Program-made: the position numbers and the translations under genes
Origin: Alphaproteobacteria bacterium
GTDB lineage: Bacteria > Pseudomonadota > Alphaproteobacteria > Caulobacterales > Caulobacteraceae
Direction: 5' to 3'
DNA: 6,247 nucleotides
Assembly: GCA_028869395.1 (NCBI GenBank)
Contig: JAGWSE010000309.1
Span: 1 to 6,247, forward strand
Part shown: one piece after another, positions 1 to 5,291 of the stretch
How positions within the stretch are numbered: position 1 is the stretch's first letter
How the letters are laid out: each line of letters begins with the position of its first letter
The notes under the pieces: model-generated
The model's database searches: none
Told to the model about the DNA's origin: nothing
The model's input: only the letters and a program-made list of their open reading frames with translations

Positions 1-148
1 CGACGTGGCCGCCGAGCTCGGCGGTGCGGCAGGCCTCGATGGCCGACATCACCTTGAGCTGTCCCAGGCTCAGGCGTCCGGCGTGCGCCCGGCGGAAGGC
101 CGCGCCGTGCGCGTGCAGGATGTCGGCCACCTCGAGAGATGGCCGCAC
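1..148 (-). CDS. IS91-family transposase, N-terminal fragment (cut by window edge)
   Basis: The reading frame starts at a GTG at 148-146 and stays open to the left edge, giving 49 codons. The translation begins V-R-P-S-L-E-V-A-D-I-L and continues through H-A-H-G-A-A-F and L-S-L-G-Q-L-K-V-M to A-I-E-A-C-R-T-A-E-L-G-G-H-V. This is the characteristic start of IS91/IS801-type Y2 HUH transposases, just before and into the N-terminal zinc-binding Cys/His region. Only the first of those Cys residues is inside the window. The catalytic HUH motif and tyrosines would be off the edge, so whether the gene is intact cannot be judged. The start lies four bases after the recombinase stop with no clear Shine-Dalgarno sequence, suggesting translational coupling. 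The frame remains open upstream into the recombinase gene, but family members start at this R-P-x-L-E-V-A-D-I motif. Confidence 0.85.
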   Translation of the reverse strand, partial: MRPSLEVADILHAHGAAFRRAHAGRLSLGQLKVMSAIEACRTAELGGHV

Positions 149-152
149 GGGC

Positions 153-1010
153 TCACGCCGGCGGCGGTCTCAGCTGGCTCAGCGGGCTCTTGACCGCGCC
201 CAAGGTCTTCAGGGCCACGCGGGTGTAGCGCGCCGTGGTGTCCAGCTTCTTGTGCCCCAGCAGCACCTGGATCACCCGGATGTCGGTCCTGCGCTCCAGC
301 AGATGGGTCGCGAAGCTGTGCCGCAGCGTGTGCATCGACACCCGCTTGTCGAGCGCCGCGGTGGCCGCGGCGGCCTTGCAGGCGCGATCGAGCTGTCGCG
401 CGGTGATCGGCTGGCCCGGATCGCGGCCGGGGAACAGCCAGCCCTGCGGCCGCGCCGAGCGCCACCAGCGGCGCAACAGCTCCAGGAGGTCGGGCGAGAG
501 CATCACGTAGCGGTCCTTGCGGCCCTTGCCCTGCTCGACGCGGATCAGCATCCGCGCGCTGTCGATGTCGCCGACCTTCAGGTGGACGATCTCCGAGACC
601 CTCAGGCCGCAGCCATAGGCGATGCTGAGGGCGGCCTTGTGCTTCAGGCTGGGCGCGCAGTGCAGCAACAGCGCCACCTCGTCGGGGCTCAGCACCTCCG
701 GCAGCCGGTCCTCCTTGCGGACCGTCGCCAGCCGCTCGCCGAAGCCGCTCCGGCCCAGCGTCACCCTGAAGAAGAACCGCAGGGCGGACACCGCAGCGTT
801 CATCTTCGCCGGTGACGCGCCCTCAGCGGCGAGGTGCAGCTGGTAGCGCCGCAGGTCCTCGGGCTTGGCCTGGTCGGGCGAGCGGCCCAGGAAGCGGGCG
901 AAGTCCGCCACCACGCGGACGTAGTCGTGCTGGGTCTTCTCGCCCAGCTGACGGATCGACATGTCCTCGATCATCCGCTGGCGCAGCGGGCTCACGCGTA
1001 CTGGTGTCAT
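153..1010 (-). CDS. Tyrosine recombinase/site-specific integrase accompanying an IS91 transposase
   Basis: This 285-residue protein has the two-domain layout of XerC/XerD-like phage-integrase recombinases: an N-terminal SAM-like core-binding domain (about 10-90) and a C-terminal catalytic domain (about 105-272). All catalytic residues are visible: Arg137 in G-L-R-V-S-E, Lys162 in Q-G-K-G-R-K-D-R, His227 and Arg230 in H-T-L-R-H-S-F-A-T-H, His253 in L-L-G-H, and nucleophile Tyr262 in A-R-Y-T-R-V. The gene therefore looks intact. The ATG at 1010 is preceded by AGGAG (1021-1017) at six-base spacing. The transposase start follows the stop by four bases, so the two form one transcription unit. Its job is inferred to be helper or resolution functions for the IS91 element. 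It is not the chromosomal XerC/XerD, given its context and its N-terminus (V-S-P-L-R-Q-R-M-I-E-D-M-S-I-R). Whether it is needed for IS91 transposition is not established. Confidence 0.95.
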   Translation of the reverse strand: MTPVRVSPLRQRMIEDMSIRQLGEKTQHDYVRVVADFARFLGRSPDQAKPEDLRRYQLHLAAEGASPAKMNAAVSALRFFFRVTLGRSGFGERLATVRKEDRLPEVLSPDEVALLLHCAPSLKHKAALSIAYGCGLRVSEIVHLKVGDIDSARMLIRVEQGKGRKDRYVMLSPDLLELLRRWWRSARPQGWLFPGRDPGQPITARQLDRACKAAAATAALDKRVSMHTLRHSFATHLLERRTDIRVIQVLLGHKKLDTTARYTRVALKTLGAVKSPLSQLRPPPA

Positions 1011-1011
1011 G

Positions 1012-1056
1012 GGGGTCTCCTGTCTGCAGGGATGGACCCCTGATCTTCAGACAGGA
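1012..1056 (-). promoter_or_regulatory. Bulged hairpin overlapping the recombinase ribosome binding site
   Basis: Read on the minus strand, TCCTGTCTG (1056-1048) pairs perfectly with CAGACAGGA (1026-1018). Nested inside, after a five-base bulge AAGAT, CAGGG (1042-1038) pairs with CCCTG (1031-1027) around a six-base loop GTCCAT. That is 14 base pairs in one bulged stem. The 3' arm contains AGGA of the AGGAG Shine-Dalgarno sequence of the recombinase (1021-1017). An alternative pairing GGGGTC (1040-1035) with GACCCC (1017-1012) covers the bases between the Shine-Dalgarno and the start codon. In RNA this could limit recombinase translation. In single-stranded DNA it could be a recognition hairpin near the terIS end. 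The pairings are seen in the sequence; the roles are inference. Confidence 0.5.
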
Positions 1057-1250
1057 CCGGCCGCCGCCGTCGCCTCGCGGATGATCACCGCCGCCTCTGC
1101 CGCCCACCCATGCCGCGCGAGCGGCTTAGTCCACTGGCGCAACCACGACTCTGCTCCGGCGCCGGCGGTCTCGGCAAACGCGGCCGTCCCGGCGACGGGG
1201 CAGCATGGGGAGCGGTCGTTCAGGCTACGTGCGCCCCGGCTCCAAGGCAT
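1047..1250 (-). CDS. Doubtful small hypothetical ORF between TMEM175 gene and IS element
   Basis: This is a 67-codon frame with ATG at 1250 and TGA at 1049-1047. I recognise no family. The second half, about residues 33-67, has a protein-like composition (W-L-R-Q-W, then H-G-W-A-A-E-A-A-V-I-I-R-E) and mostly G/C third positions. The first half is Ser/Arg/Cys/Pro-rich and unconvincing. It lies in the same frame as the TMEM175-type gene, four codons after that gene's TAG, and its stop falls inside the hairpin upstream of the recombinase. No Shine-Dalgarno is visible. It may be a chance GC-rich ORF, or the remnant of a gene cut by the IS insertion. It is the only thing seen between 1057 and 1262. 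Confidence 0.2.
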   Translation of the reverse strand: MPWSRGARSLNDRSPCCPVAGTAAFAETAGAGAESWLRQWTKPLARHGWAAEAAVIIREATAAAGPV

Positions 1251-1262
1251 CGGGCACCGAGG

Positions 1263-1865
1263 CTAGCGCGCGTGCCAACGCTGGGCGGCCTTGGCCGCCT
1301 GCCGCACCCGCCGCTGCGCGCCGAACATGCAGGTCCAATGTGCCAGGAGGTGAAGACCGAGCGCCCAGAGCGCCAAGGCGGGGTTCCACGGGGCAATGAC
1401 CAACCCCACGAACAGGCACCAGAGACCCGCCGCAATCGCCAGTCCAAGGATTGTCCAGATCAGCCGCCTGTCCACCACGGGCGGTATCAGTGTCCGCTGG
1501 CACAGCGCCAGGTCCAGGGCATAGATCAGCGTCAGGACGCCGACGATCAAGCTGTAAGTCGCCGGACCATAGAACGTGTGGGGAAAGGACCCCATTATTG
1601 AGGCGCCGAAAGGGATCAGGCTGGCGAACATCAGGGCCAACAGATTGATCACCTCATGGAGCAGATTGGACCGCGTGAACAGCAGGCCGACCTGGTGAAC
1701 GTAGGCCCAACCCGAGGCCGCGACGACGAAGCCTATGACGAAGGCGACAGCCTTGGGCTCCAGTCCCTGAAGGCGCTGTAACACCTCCTGCACATTGGAA
1801 GCGTCCGGGGGGCTCAGCTCCAGCACCAACAAGGTCATGACGATGGCGTAGACCCCGTCGACCAC
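1263..1865 (-). CDS. TMEM175 (DUF1211) family integral membrane protein, possible 5' defect
   Basis: This 200-residue hydrophobic protein resembles bacterial TMEM175 proteins, which are six-helix membrane proteins characterised as potassium-permeable channels. Helices lie at about 4-17 (G-V-Y-A-I-V-M-T-L-L-V-L-E-L, matching the family's first helix), 39-60, 72-92, 100-121, 135-157 and 161-181, followed by a short basic tail. The only standard start in frame is GTG at 1865. Upstream, the frame is open back to a TAA at 1926-1928 and reads P-E-R-L-N-I-V-V directly before D-G-V-Y-A-I. This matches the family's R-L-x-x-F-S-D-G-V-x-A-I signature. The true protein therefore probably begins earlier, from a non-standard codon (CTG at 1898 is the only near-start) or across a frameshift, or the gene has lost its 5' end. 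The signature's F-S-D is V-V-D here. Third positions are less GC-rich than in the genes to the right. Family call good; start uncertain. Confidence 0.78.
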   Translation of the reverse strand: MVDGVYAIVMTLLVLELSPPDASNVQEVLQRLQGLEPKAVAFVIGFVVAASGWAYVHQVGLLFTRSNLLHEVINLLALMFASLIPFGASIMGSFPHTFYGPATYSLIVGVLTLIYALDLALCQRTLIPPVVDRRLIWTILGLAIAAGLWCLFVGLVIAPWNPALALWALGLHLLAHWTCMFGAQRRVRQAAKAAQRWHAR

Positions 1866-2031
1866 GATGTTCAGGCGCTCGGGCGGGACGAGTTCCAGAA
1901 CGACACGGGCTTCCCGTGCACGCCTTTACCCTTGATCACTTGCACATCCCCCAAGCCCCACGACAGGCATCAGCTTAGCCAGGCTCGGGCCAAATGTCCG
2001 CCAAGGGGCCGGGAGCGGACCTCGAGCCCCG

Positions 2032-2253
2032 TCAGATGAAGGGCTGGCAAAGCTCTGCCCCGTAGCCCGCCTCCTTGAAGAGTTCGGCGGGCGAGAGTGA
2101 TTGGTCCGGCTTCTGGCCGACGCTCGCGTTTGCCAGGATGAAAGGACCAACCTGGGCGACGCGCCGGCTCGCTGCGCGGGCTTGGGCATAGGCTTGGCGG
2201 AGGAGAGCCCAATCGCTGGGACGCCTACCGCCCGGCGCGCTTGGCTGCGTCAC
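2032..2253 (-). CDS. Possible small hypothetical protein
   Basis: This is a 73-codon frame from GTG at 2253 to TGA at 2034-2032. I do not recognise it. Its composition is protein-like: S-D-W-A-L-L-R-Q-A-Y-A-Q-A-R, then V-G-P-F-I-L-A-N-A-S-V-G-Q-K, then P-A-E-L-F-K-E-A-G-Y-G at the end. Third positions are mostly G/C. The open frame continues upstream to a TGA at 2304-2302 and reads A-A-D-V-D-A-V-L-V-T-Q before the GTG region, so the body could be longer, but no start codon or Shine-Dalgarno is visible there. No membrane segment or signal peptide is present. It could be a small lineage-specific protein, the remnant of a longer gene, or chance. It is transcribed away from the gamma-glutamyltransferase gene. 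Confidence 0.3.
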   Translation of the reverse strand: MTQPSAPGGRRPSDWALLRQAYAQARAASRRVAQVGPFILANASVGQKPDQSLSPAELFKEAGYGAELCQPFI

Positions 2254-2314
2254 AAGGACGGCGTCAACATCGGCCGCCCGAGGTCGGGCCGTGGCGAGCT
2301 CTCACCACACCCTG

Positions 2315-2332
2315 GCGCCGCCGCCGCGGCGC
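2315..2332. repeat. GC hairpin in the leader of the gamma-glutamyltransferase gene
   Basis: GCGCCGC (2315-2321) and GCGGCGC (2326-2332) are perfect seven-base inverted arms around a four-base loop CGCC. It lies about 50 bases before the ggt start codon. No T-tract follows on either strand, so it is not an intrinsic terminator. It could be a leader stem or simply chance in GC-rich sequence. Confidence 0.3.
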
Positions 2333-2365
2333 AGTCTAGGACTCTCGCCGGACCCCAACGCCTCC

Positions 2366-2372
2366 GGAGGAG
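2366..2372 (+). promoter_or_regulatory. Ribosome binding site of ggt
   Basis: GGAGGAG precedes the ATG at 2385 by 12 bases, slightly long but a strong match to the anti-Shine-Dalgarno. Its first five bases are the right half of a perfect ten-base palindrome CCTCCGGAGG (2361-2370), so the site carries its own complement directly upstream. This supports the ATG at 2385 as the start. Confidence 0.65.
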
Positions 2373-2384
2373 CGCCCGCGCCAC

Positions 2385-4175
2385 ATGCCTCGCAAGACGA
2401 ACCCTGCGGCCGCCCTTTGGCGCGCCGGCCTCGCCGTCCTTCTCGCAGGCCTGCTGGCCGCAGCCGCGCCCGCGCGGGCCGCCGCGCCCGATCCGGTCGC
2501 CGGGCGGGACGGCATGGTGGTCACCGCCCAGCACCTCGCCTCCGAGGTGGGCGCCGATGTCCTGCGGCACGGCGGCAACGCCGTGGATGCGGCCGTGGCG
2601 GTCGGCTACGCCCTGGCCGTGGTCTACCCCCAGGCGGGCAACATCGGCGGCGGCGGCTTCATGACGCTCCGGCTGGCTGACGGCCGGACCACCTTCCTGG
2701 ATTTCCGTGAGAAGGCGCCGCTCGCCGCCACCGAGACCATGTTCCAGGACGCCCACGGCGCCGTTGTCCCGGGGCTCTCCACCGACAGCTGGAAGGCGGT
2801 GGGCGTGCCCGGCACGGTGATGGGCCTGGAAACCGCCCGCGTCCGCTACGGAACCATGTCGCGGGCCGCGCTGATGGCGCCCGCCATCCGGCTCGCCCGC
2901 CAGGGATTCGTGCTGACCCAGGGCGACGCCGGCGTCTGGGCGATCGAGCACGACCAGGTGGCGCGCAATCCGCAGATGGCGCGGATCTTCCTGCGCGGCG
3001 GCCGCGCGCCGACCAAGGGCGACCGCCTCGTCCAGGCTGACCTCGCTCGCACGCTTTCGATGATCTCGGCCAAGGGGCCGGACGCCATGTACCACGGCCC
3101 GATTGGGGCGGAGATCGCCGCCGCCAGCCGGGCCGGCGGGGGCCTGATCACCCGCCAGGACTTCGCCCGCTACAAGGTGCGCGAGCTCAAGCCCGTGGAA
3201 TGCGACTACCGCGGCTACCACGTGATCTCGGCGCCGCCGCCGAGCTCGGGCGGCGTGGCGATCTGCGAGACGCTCAACATCCTTCAGGGGTACGACCTGG
3301 CCGCCATGGGCTTCCATTCGGCCGACGAGGTCCACGTGCTGGTGGAGGCCCTTCGCCGCGTCTACTTCGACCGCAACAACAAGCTGGGCGATCCCGACTT
3401 CATCAGGAATCCCGTCGCCCAGCTCCTGGATCCGGCCTACGCCGCGCGCCTGCGCGCCGGCATCGACATGGCCCATGCGACGCCGTCCTCGGCGCTCGGC
3501 CCGCCGGCCCCTGCCCACGAGGGCCACAGCACGACGCAGTACAGCATCATCGACGCCAAGGGGAACGCCGTCTCGGTCACCTACACCCTGAACGACTGGT
3601 TCGGAGCCCACCGGATCGCCGGCCGCACCGGCATCATCATGAACAACGAGATGGACGACTTTACCTCGAAGGTGGGGGTGCCCAACCTGTTCGGCCTGGT
3701 CCAGGGACGGAACAACGCCGTCGCGCCGGGCAAGACCCCGCTCAGCTCGATGAGCCCGACCATCGTCACCCGCGACGGCAAGGTCGCTCTGGTCGTCGGC
3801 AGCCCCGGCGGCTCGCGGATCATCACCATCACCCTGGAGGTGATCCTCAACATGATCGACCACGGCATGAACGTGCAGGAGGCGATCGACGCCCCGCGCA
3901 TCCATGCCCAATGGCTGCCCGACGTGGTCTATGTGGAGCCCTATGCGCTCTCCCCCGACACGCGCCGCATCCTCGAAGCCCGCGGGCACGTGCTCAAGGA
4001 CGAGGGGGCGTGGGGCATCGCCGAGGCGATCGTCACCGGCGCGCCGAGGCTCAAGGCTCCGGCCGAAAGGTCCGGCCGGGTGCTCGCCGTCGGCTGGCCG
4101 CCGCTCGCCGGCGCCACCCTGTTCGGCGCCCATGACGTCCGCCAGCCCGGCGGCTCGGCCGAGCCGGTGAGGTAA
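2385..4175 (+). CDS. ggt: Gamma-glutamyltransferase (glutathione hydrolase) precursor
   Basis: This 596-residue Ntn-hydrolase precursor cleaves or transfers the gamma-glutamyl group of glutathione and related compounds in the periplasm. A signal peptide is clear: R-K near the start, a hydrophobic stretch at about 13-28, and likely cleavage after A-R-A near residue 33. Self-processing should occur before Thr383 in H-S-T-T-Q-Y-S, giving a large subunit (about 34-382) and a small one (383-596). Expected active-site residues are present by comparison with E. coli GGT from memory: Arg108 (F-R-E-K-A-P), Asn403 (T-L-N), Asp425 (M-D-D-F), Ser454/Ser455 (L-S-S-M-S-P) and Gly475/Gly476 (S-P-G-G-S-R). 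The lid loop (about 429-448) is of the E. coli type, with Phe436 where E. coli has Tyr444. The C-terminal region is slightly longer than in E. coli (about 555-575). It is probably monocistronic: the gene to its right is convergent. A role in glutathione turnover or nutrient scavenging is inferred from the family. Confidence 0.97.
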   Translation: MPRKTNPAAALWRAGLAVLLAGLLAAAAPARAAAPDPVAGRDGMVVTAQHLASEVGADVLRHGGNAVDAAVAVGYALAVVYPQAGNIGGGGFMTLRLADGRTTFLDFREKAPLAATETMFQDAHGAVVPGLSTDSWKAVGVPGTVMGLETARVRYGTMSRAALMAPAIRLARQGFVLTQGDAGVWAIEHDQVARNPQMARIFLRGGRAPTKGDRLVQADLARTLSMISAKGPDAMYHGPIGAEIAAASRAGGGLITRQDFARYKVRELKPVECDYRGYHVISAPPPSSGGVAICETLNILQGYDLAAMGFHSADEVHVLVEALRRVYFDRNNKLGDPDFIRNPVAQLLDPAYAARLRAGIDMAHATPSSALGPPAPAHEGHSTTQYSIIDAKGNAVSVTYTLNDWFGAHRIAGRTGIIMNNEMDDFTSKVGVPNLFGLVQGRNNAVAPGKTPLSSMSPTIVTRDGKVALVVGSPGGSRIITITLEVILNMIDHGMNVQEAIDAPRIHAQWLPDVVYVEPYALSPDTRRILEARGHVLKDEGAWGIAEAIVTGAPRLKAPAERSGRVLAVGWPPLAGATLFGAHDVRQPGGSAEPVR

Positions 4176-4277
4176 GGCCTTCGGCTTGTGGATCCACGCG
4201 CCTCGCGGAGGCCCCGCGCCGGCCGGTAAGCGGACCCTCCGAACGGCCGCTCCTGGCGCCGAGCGGACAGGCGCGGC
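4176..4277. other. Convergent intergenic gap with a short hairpin
   Basis: This gap separates the stop codons of ggt (plus) and the LysR gene (minus). GCCTC (4200-4204) and GAGGC (4208-4212) form a five-base stem with a three-base loop GCG. No T-run follows on either side, so evidence for an intrinsic terminator is weak. Termination may be Rho-dependent. Nothing else is seen. Confidence 0.2.
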
Positions 4278-5195
4278 TCACCCGGAGGTCCTGTCGACGG
4301 GACTGTCGCGTATGAAATCGACGAAGGCGCGAAGCGGCGCCGGCATCAGGCGTCGGCTCGGAAAGTACAGGAAGGGGCCCGAGAAGCTCTCCCACCAGTC
4401 CTGCAGCACCGGGGTCAGCGCGCCGCTTGCGAAGTGCGGGCGCAGCCAGTCTTCGAACAGGGAGACGATCCCAAGACCCTGGATGGCGAGCGTGACGGCC
4501 ACCTCCGCCGCGCCCGCCGGCTGCACCACCAGCGGACCCGGCGGGTCCAGCTTGACCCGCTCGCCGTCGCGCTCGAACTCCCACGCCGGGGTGGCGCCGC
4601 CAGAGAAGCGGATCCGCAGGCACCGGTGGGCGAGCAGGTCGCGGGGATGTTCCGGCGCGCCCCGCGCTGCGAGATAGGCCGGCGCCGCGGCCGTGGCGAA
4701 GCGCTGGACGCGCGGGCCGATCGGGACCGCGATCATGTCCTGCTCCAGCCGCTCGTCGTAGCGGATGCCCGCGTCGCAGCCGGCGGCGAGCACGTCGACG
4801 AAGCTATCCTCGACCACCAGCTCGACGCGGATGTCCGGGTAGGCCTGGAGGAAGGCCGCAAGGATCGGCGGCAGGATGGGCATGGCGACCCCGGTGGGCA
4901 CGTTGAGCCGCAAGGTTCCGGCCGGACGGTCCCGGAAGGCGTTGACGACGTCCAGCGCCGCCTCGACCTCGGCCAGCGCCGGCATGAGCCGCTCCAGCAT
5001 CCGCGCGCCGGCCTCGGTCGGCGCCACGCTGCGGGTCGTGCGGTTCAGCAGGCGCACGCCCAGCCTGGCCTCCAGCCTGCGCACCGCTTCGCTGAGGCTG
5101 GAGGCGGAAACGCCGGCGACGCGCGCGGCGTCCCGGAAGCCACGGGCCTGGGCCACCGCCACGAAAGCCGAGAGCTCGCTGAGATCTGTCGCCAC
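4278..5195 (-). CDS. LysR-family transcriptional regulator
   Basis: This 305-residue LysR-type regulator has an N-terminal winged helix-turn-helix (about 4-63) with the typical L-S-E-L-S-A-F-V-A-V-A, S-S-L-S-E-A-V-R-R-L-E-A-R-L-G-V-R-L-L-N-R-T-T-R-S and P-T-E-A-G run. A linker helix (about 64-90) follows, then a periplasmic-binding-like effector domain (about 93-297) starting G-T-L-R-L-N-V-P. I chose GTG at 5195 because it places D-L-S-E-L-S-A-F at the usual distance and has a weak GGA ten bases upstream. A TTG at 5204 would add three residues but lies inside the inverted repeat at 5202-5227 and has no usable ribosome binding site. Its left neighbour ggt is convergent, and the aldo/keto reductase on its right is divergent. 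LysR regulators usually control the divergent gene and themselves, so the reductase is the likely target. The effector is unknown. Confidence 0.93.
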   Translation of the reverse strand: MATDLSELSAFVAVAQARGFRDAARVAGVSASSLSEAVRRLEARLGVRLLNRTTRSVAPTEAGARMLERLMPALAEVEAALDVVNAFRDRPAGTLRLNVPTGVAMPILPPILAAFLQAYPDIRVELVVEDSFVDVLAAGCDAGIRYDERLEQDMIAVPIGPRVQRFATAAAPAYLAARGAPEHPRDLLAHRCLRIRFSGGATPAWEFERDGERVKLDPPGPLVVQPAGAAEVAVTLAIQGLGIVSLFEDWLRPHFASGALTPVLQDWWESFSGPFLYFPSRRLMPAPLRAFVDFIRDSPVDRTSG

Positions 5196-5201
5196 TGTTC
5201 G

Positions 5202-5227
5202 CAATTCCGCACGGCTCGTGCGGATTG
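5202..5227. promoter_or_regulatory. Inverted repeat, candidate LysR operator between divergent genes
   Basis: TCCGCACG (5206-5213) and CGTGCGGA (5217-5224) are perfect eight-base inverted arms around GCT. After one bulged T at 5205, three more pairs follow (CAA 5202-5204 with TTG 5225-5227). It is the strongest dyad in the gap between the LysR gene and the divergent reductase, and it sits directly before the LysR GTG start. A site here fits LysR-type autorepression plus control of the reductase. The dyad is seen in the sequence; the binding is inference. LysR boxes are usually described as T-N11-A dyads, and this one does not follow that spacing well. Confidence 0.5.
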
Positions 5228-5229
5228 TA
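5224..5229 (-). promoter_or_regulatory. Possible -10 element for the LysR gene
   Basis: On the minus strand TACAAT (5229-5224) matches the TATAAT consensus at five of six positions, about 28 bases upstream of the GTG start, and overlaps the outer edge of the inverted repeat. No recognisable -35 sequence lies at the proper distance, so this is tentative. Confidence 0.25.
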
Positions 5230-5280
5230 GCAGATTATCGCGCATCGAGGGGCGGTCCATATCGGGAAGACTTCACATCT

Positions 5281-5284
5281 GGAG
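5281..5284 (+). promoter_or_regulatory. Ribosome binding site of the aldo/keto reductase
   Basis: GGAG lies seven bases before the ATG at 5292, an ideal spacing. It fixes the reductase start, although the frame stays open far upstream through sequence antisense to the LysR gene. Confidence 0.75.
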
Positions 5285-5291
5285 ATCCGGC

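Larger units (their letters stand above)
1..1056 (-). mobile_element. Partial IS91-family insertion element (recombinase plus transposase end)
   Basis: A tyrosine recombinase gene is followed directly by an IS91-family transposase gene on the same strand, a pairing common in proteobacterial IS91-type elements. These elements move by rolling-circle, single-strand transposition, with an origin end (oriIS) beyond the 3' end of the transposase and a terminus end (terIS) upstream of the gene block. By that logic the terminus side lies in this window and the origin side is off the left edge. The right boundary given here is the outer arm of the hairpin at 1018-1056. It is a guess: no target duplication is expected for this family, and I could not identify a terminal sequence. 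The true end could lie anywhere from about 1011 to 1262. Confidence 0.6.
1866..2384. other. Intergenic region without a confident gene
   Basis: This stretch separates the minus-strand TMEM175-type gene from the plus-strand gamma-glutamyltransferase gene, so it should hold promoters for both. I could not find a convincing -35/-10 pair on either strand. The part next to 1865 appears to encode lost or mis-started TMEM175 N-terminal residues (1866-1925). A possible minus-strand ORF is listed at 2032-2253. A GC hairpin (2315-2332) and the ribosome binding site of the transferase (2366-2372) lie at the right end. The rest shows only overlapping short ORFs in several frames, none of which I recognise. 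Confidence 0.5.

Noticed and set aside
24..815. 263-codon plus-strand frame opposite the recombinase
   Set aside because: It is the antisense shadow of the tyrosine recombinase, without motifs.
1018..1056. Hairpin upstream of the recombinase as an intrinsic terminator
   Set aside because: No T-tract follows the stem on the minus strand (GACCCCC and the start codon follow) or on the plus strand.
1926..2189. 87-codon minus-strand frame in line with the TMEM175 frame across a TAA
   Set aside because: The translation is Ser/Arg/Pro-rich without hydrophobic or family features, so it does not look like a missing N-terminal part of the membrane protein.
2361..2370. Ten-base palindrome CCTCCGGAGG as a regulator binding site
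   Set aside because: It is mostly explained by the GGAGG ribosome binding site with a chance complement in GC-rich sequence. No second copy was seen.
2250..4133. 627-codon open frame on the minus strand antisense to ggt
   Set aside because: Its translation is rich in Arg, Gly, His, Asp and Val with no family motif, as expected opposite a high-GC gene. The plus strand encodes a complete GGT with signal peptide and catalytic residues.
3200..4135. 311-codon plus-strand frame inside ggt
   Set aside because: It is a shifted frame of the GGT coding sequence, with Arg/Pro/His-rich low-complexity translation.
4434..5291. Upstream extension of the reductase frame, giving a 576-residue fusion
   Set aside because: The extra part is antisense to a clear LysR gene and has no recognisable domain. 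The ATG at 5292 has an ideal ribosome binding site and matches the YdbC N-terminus.
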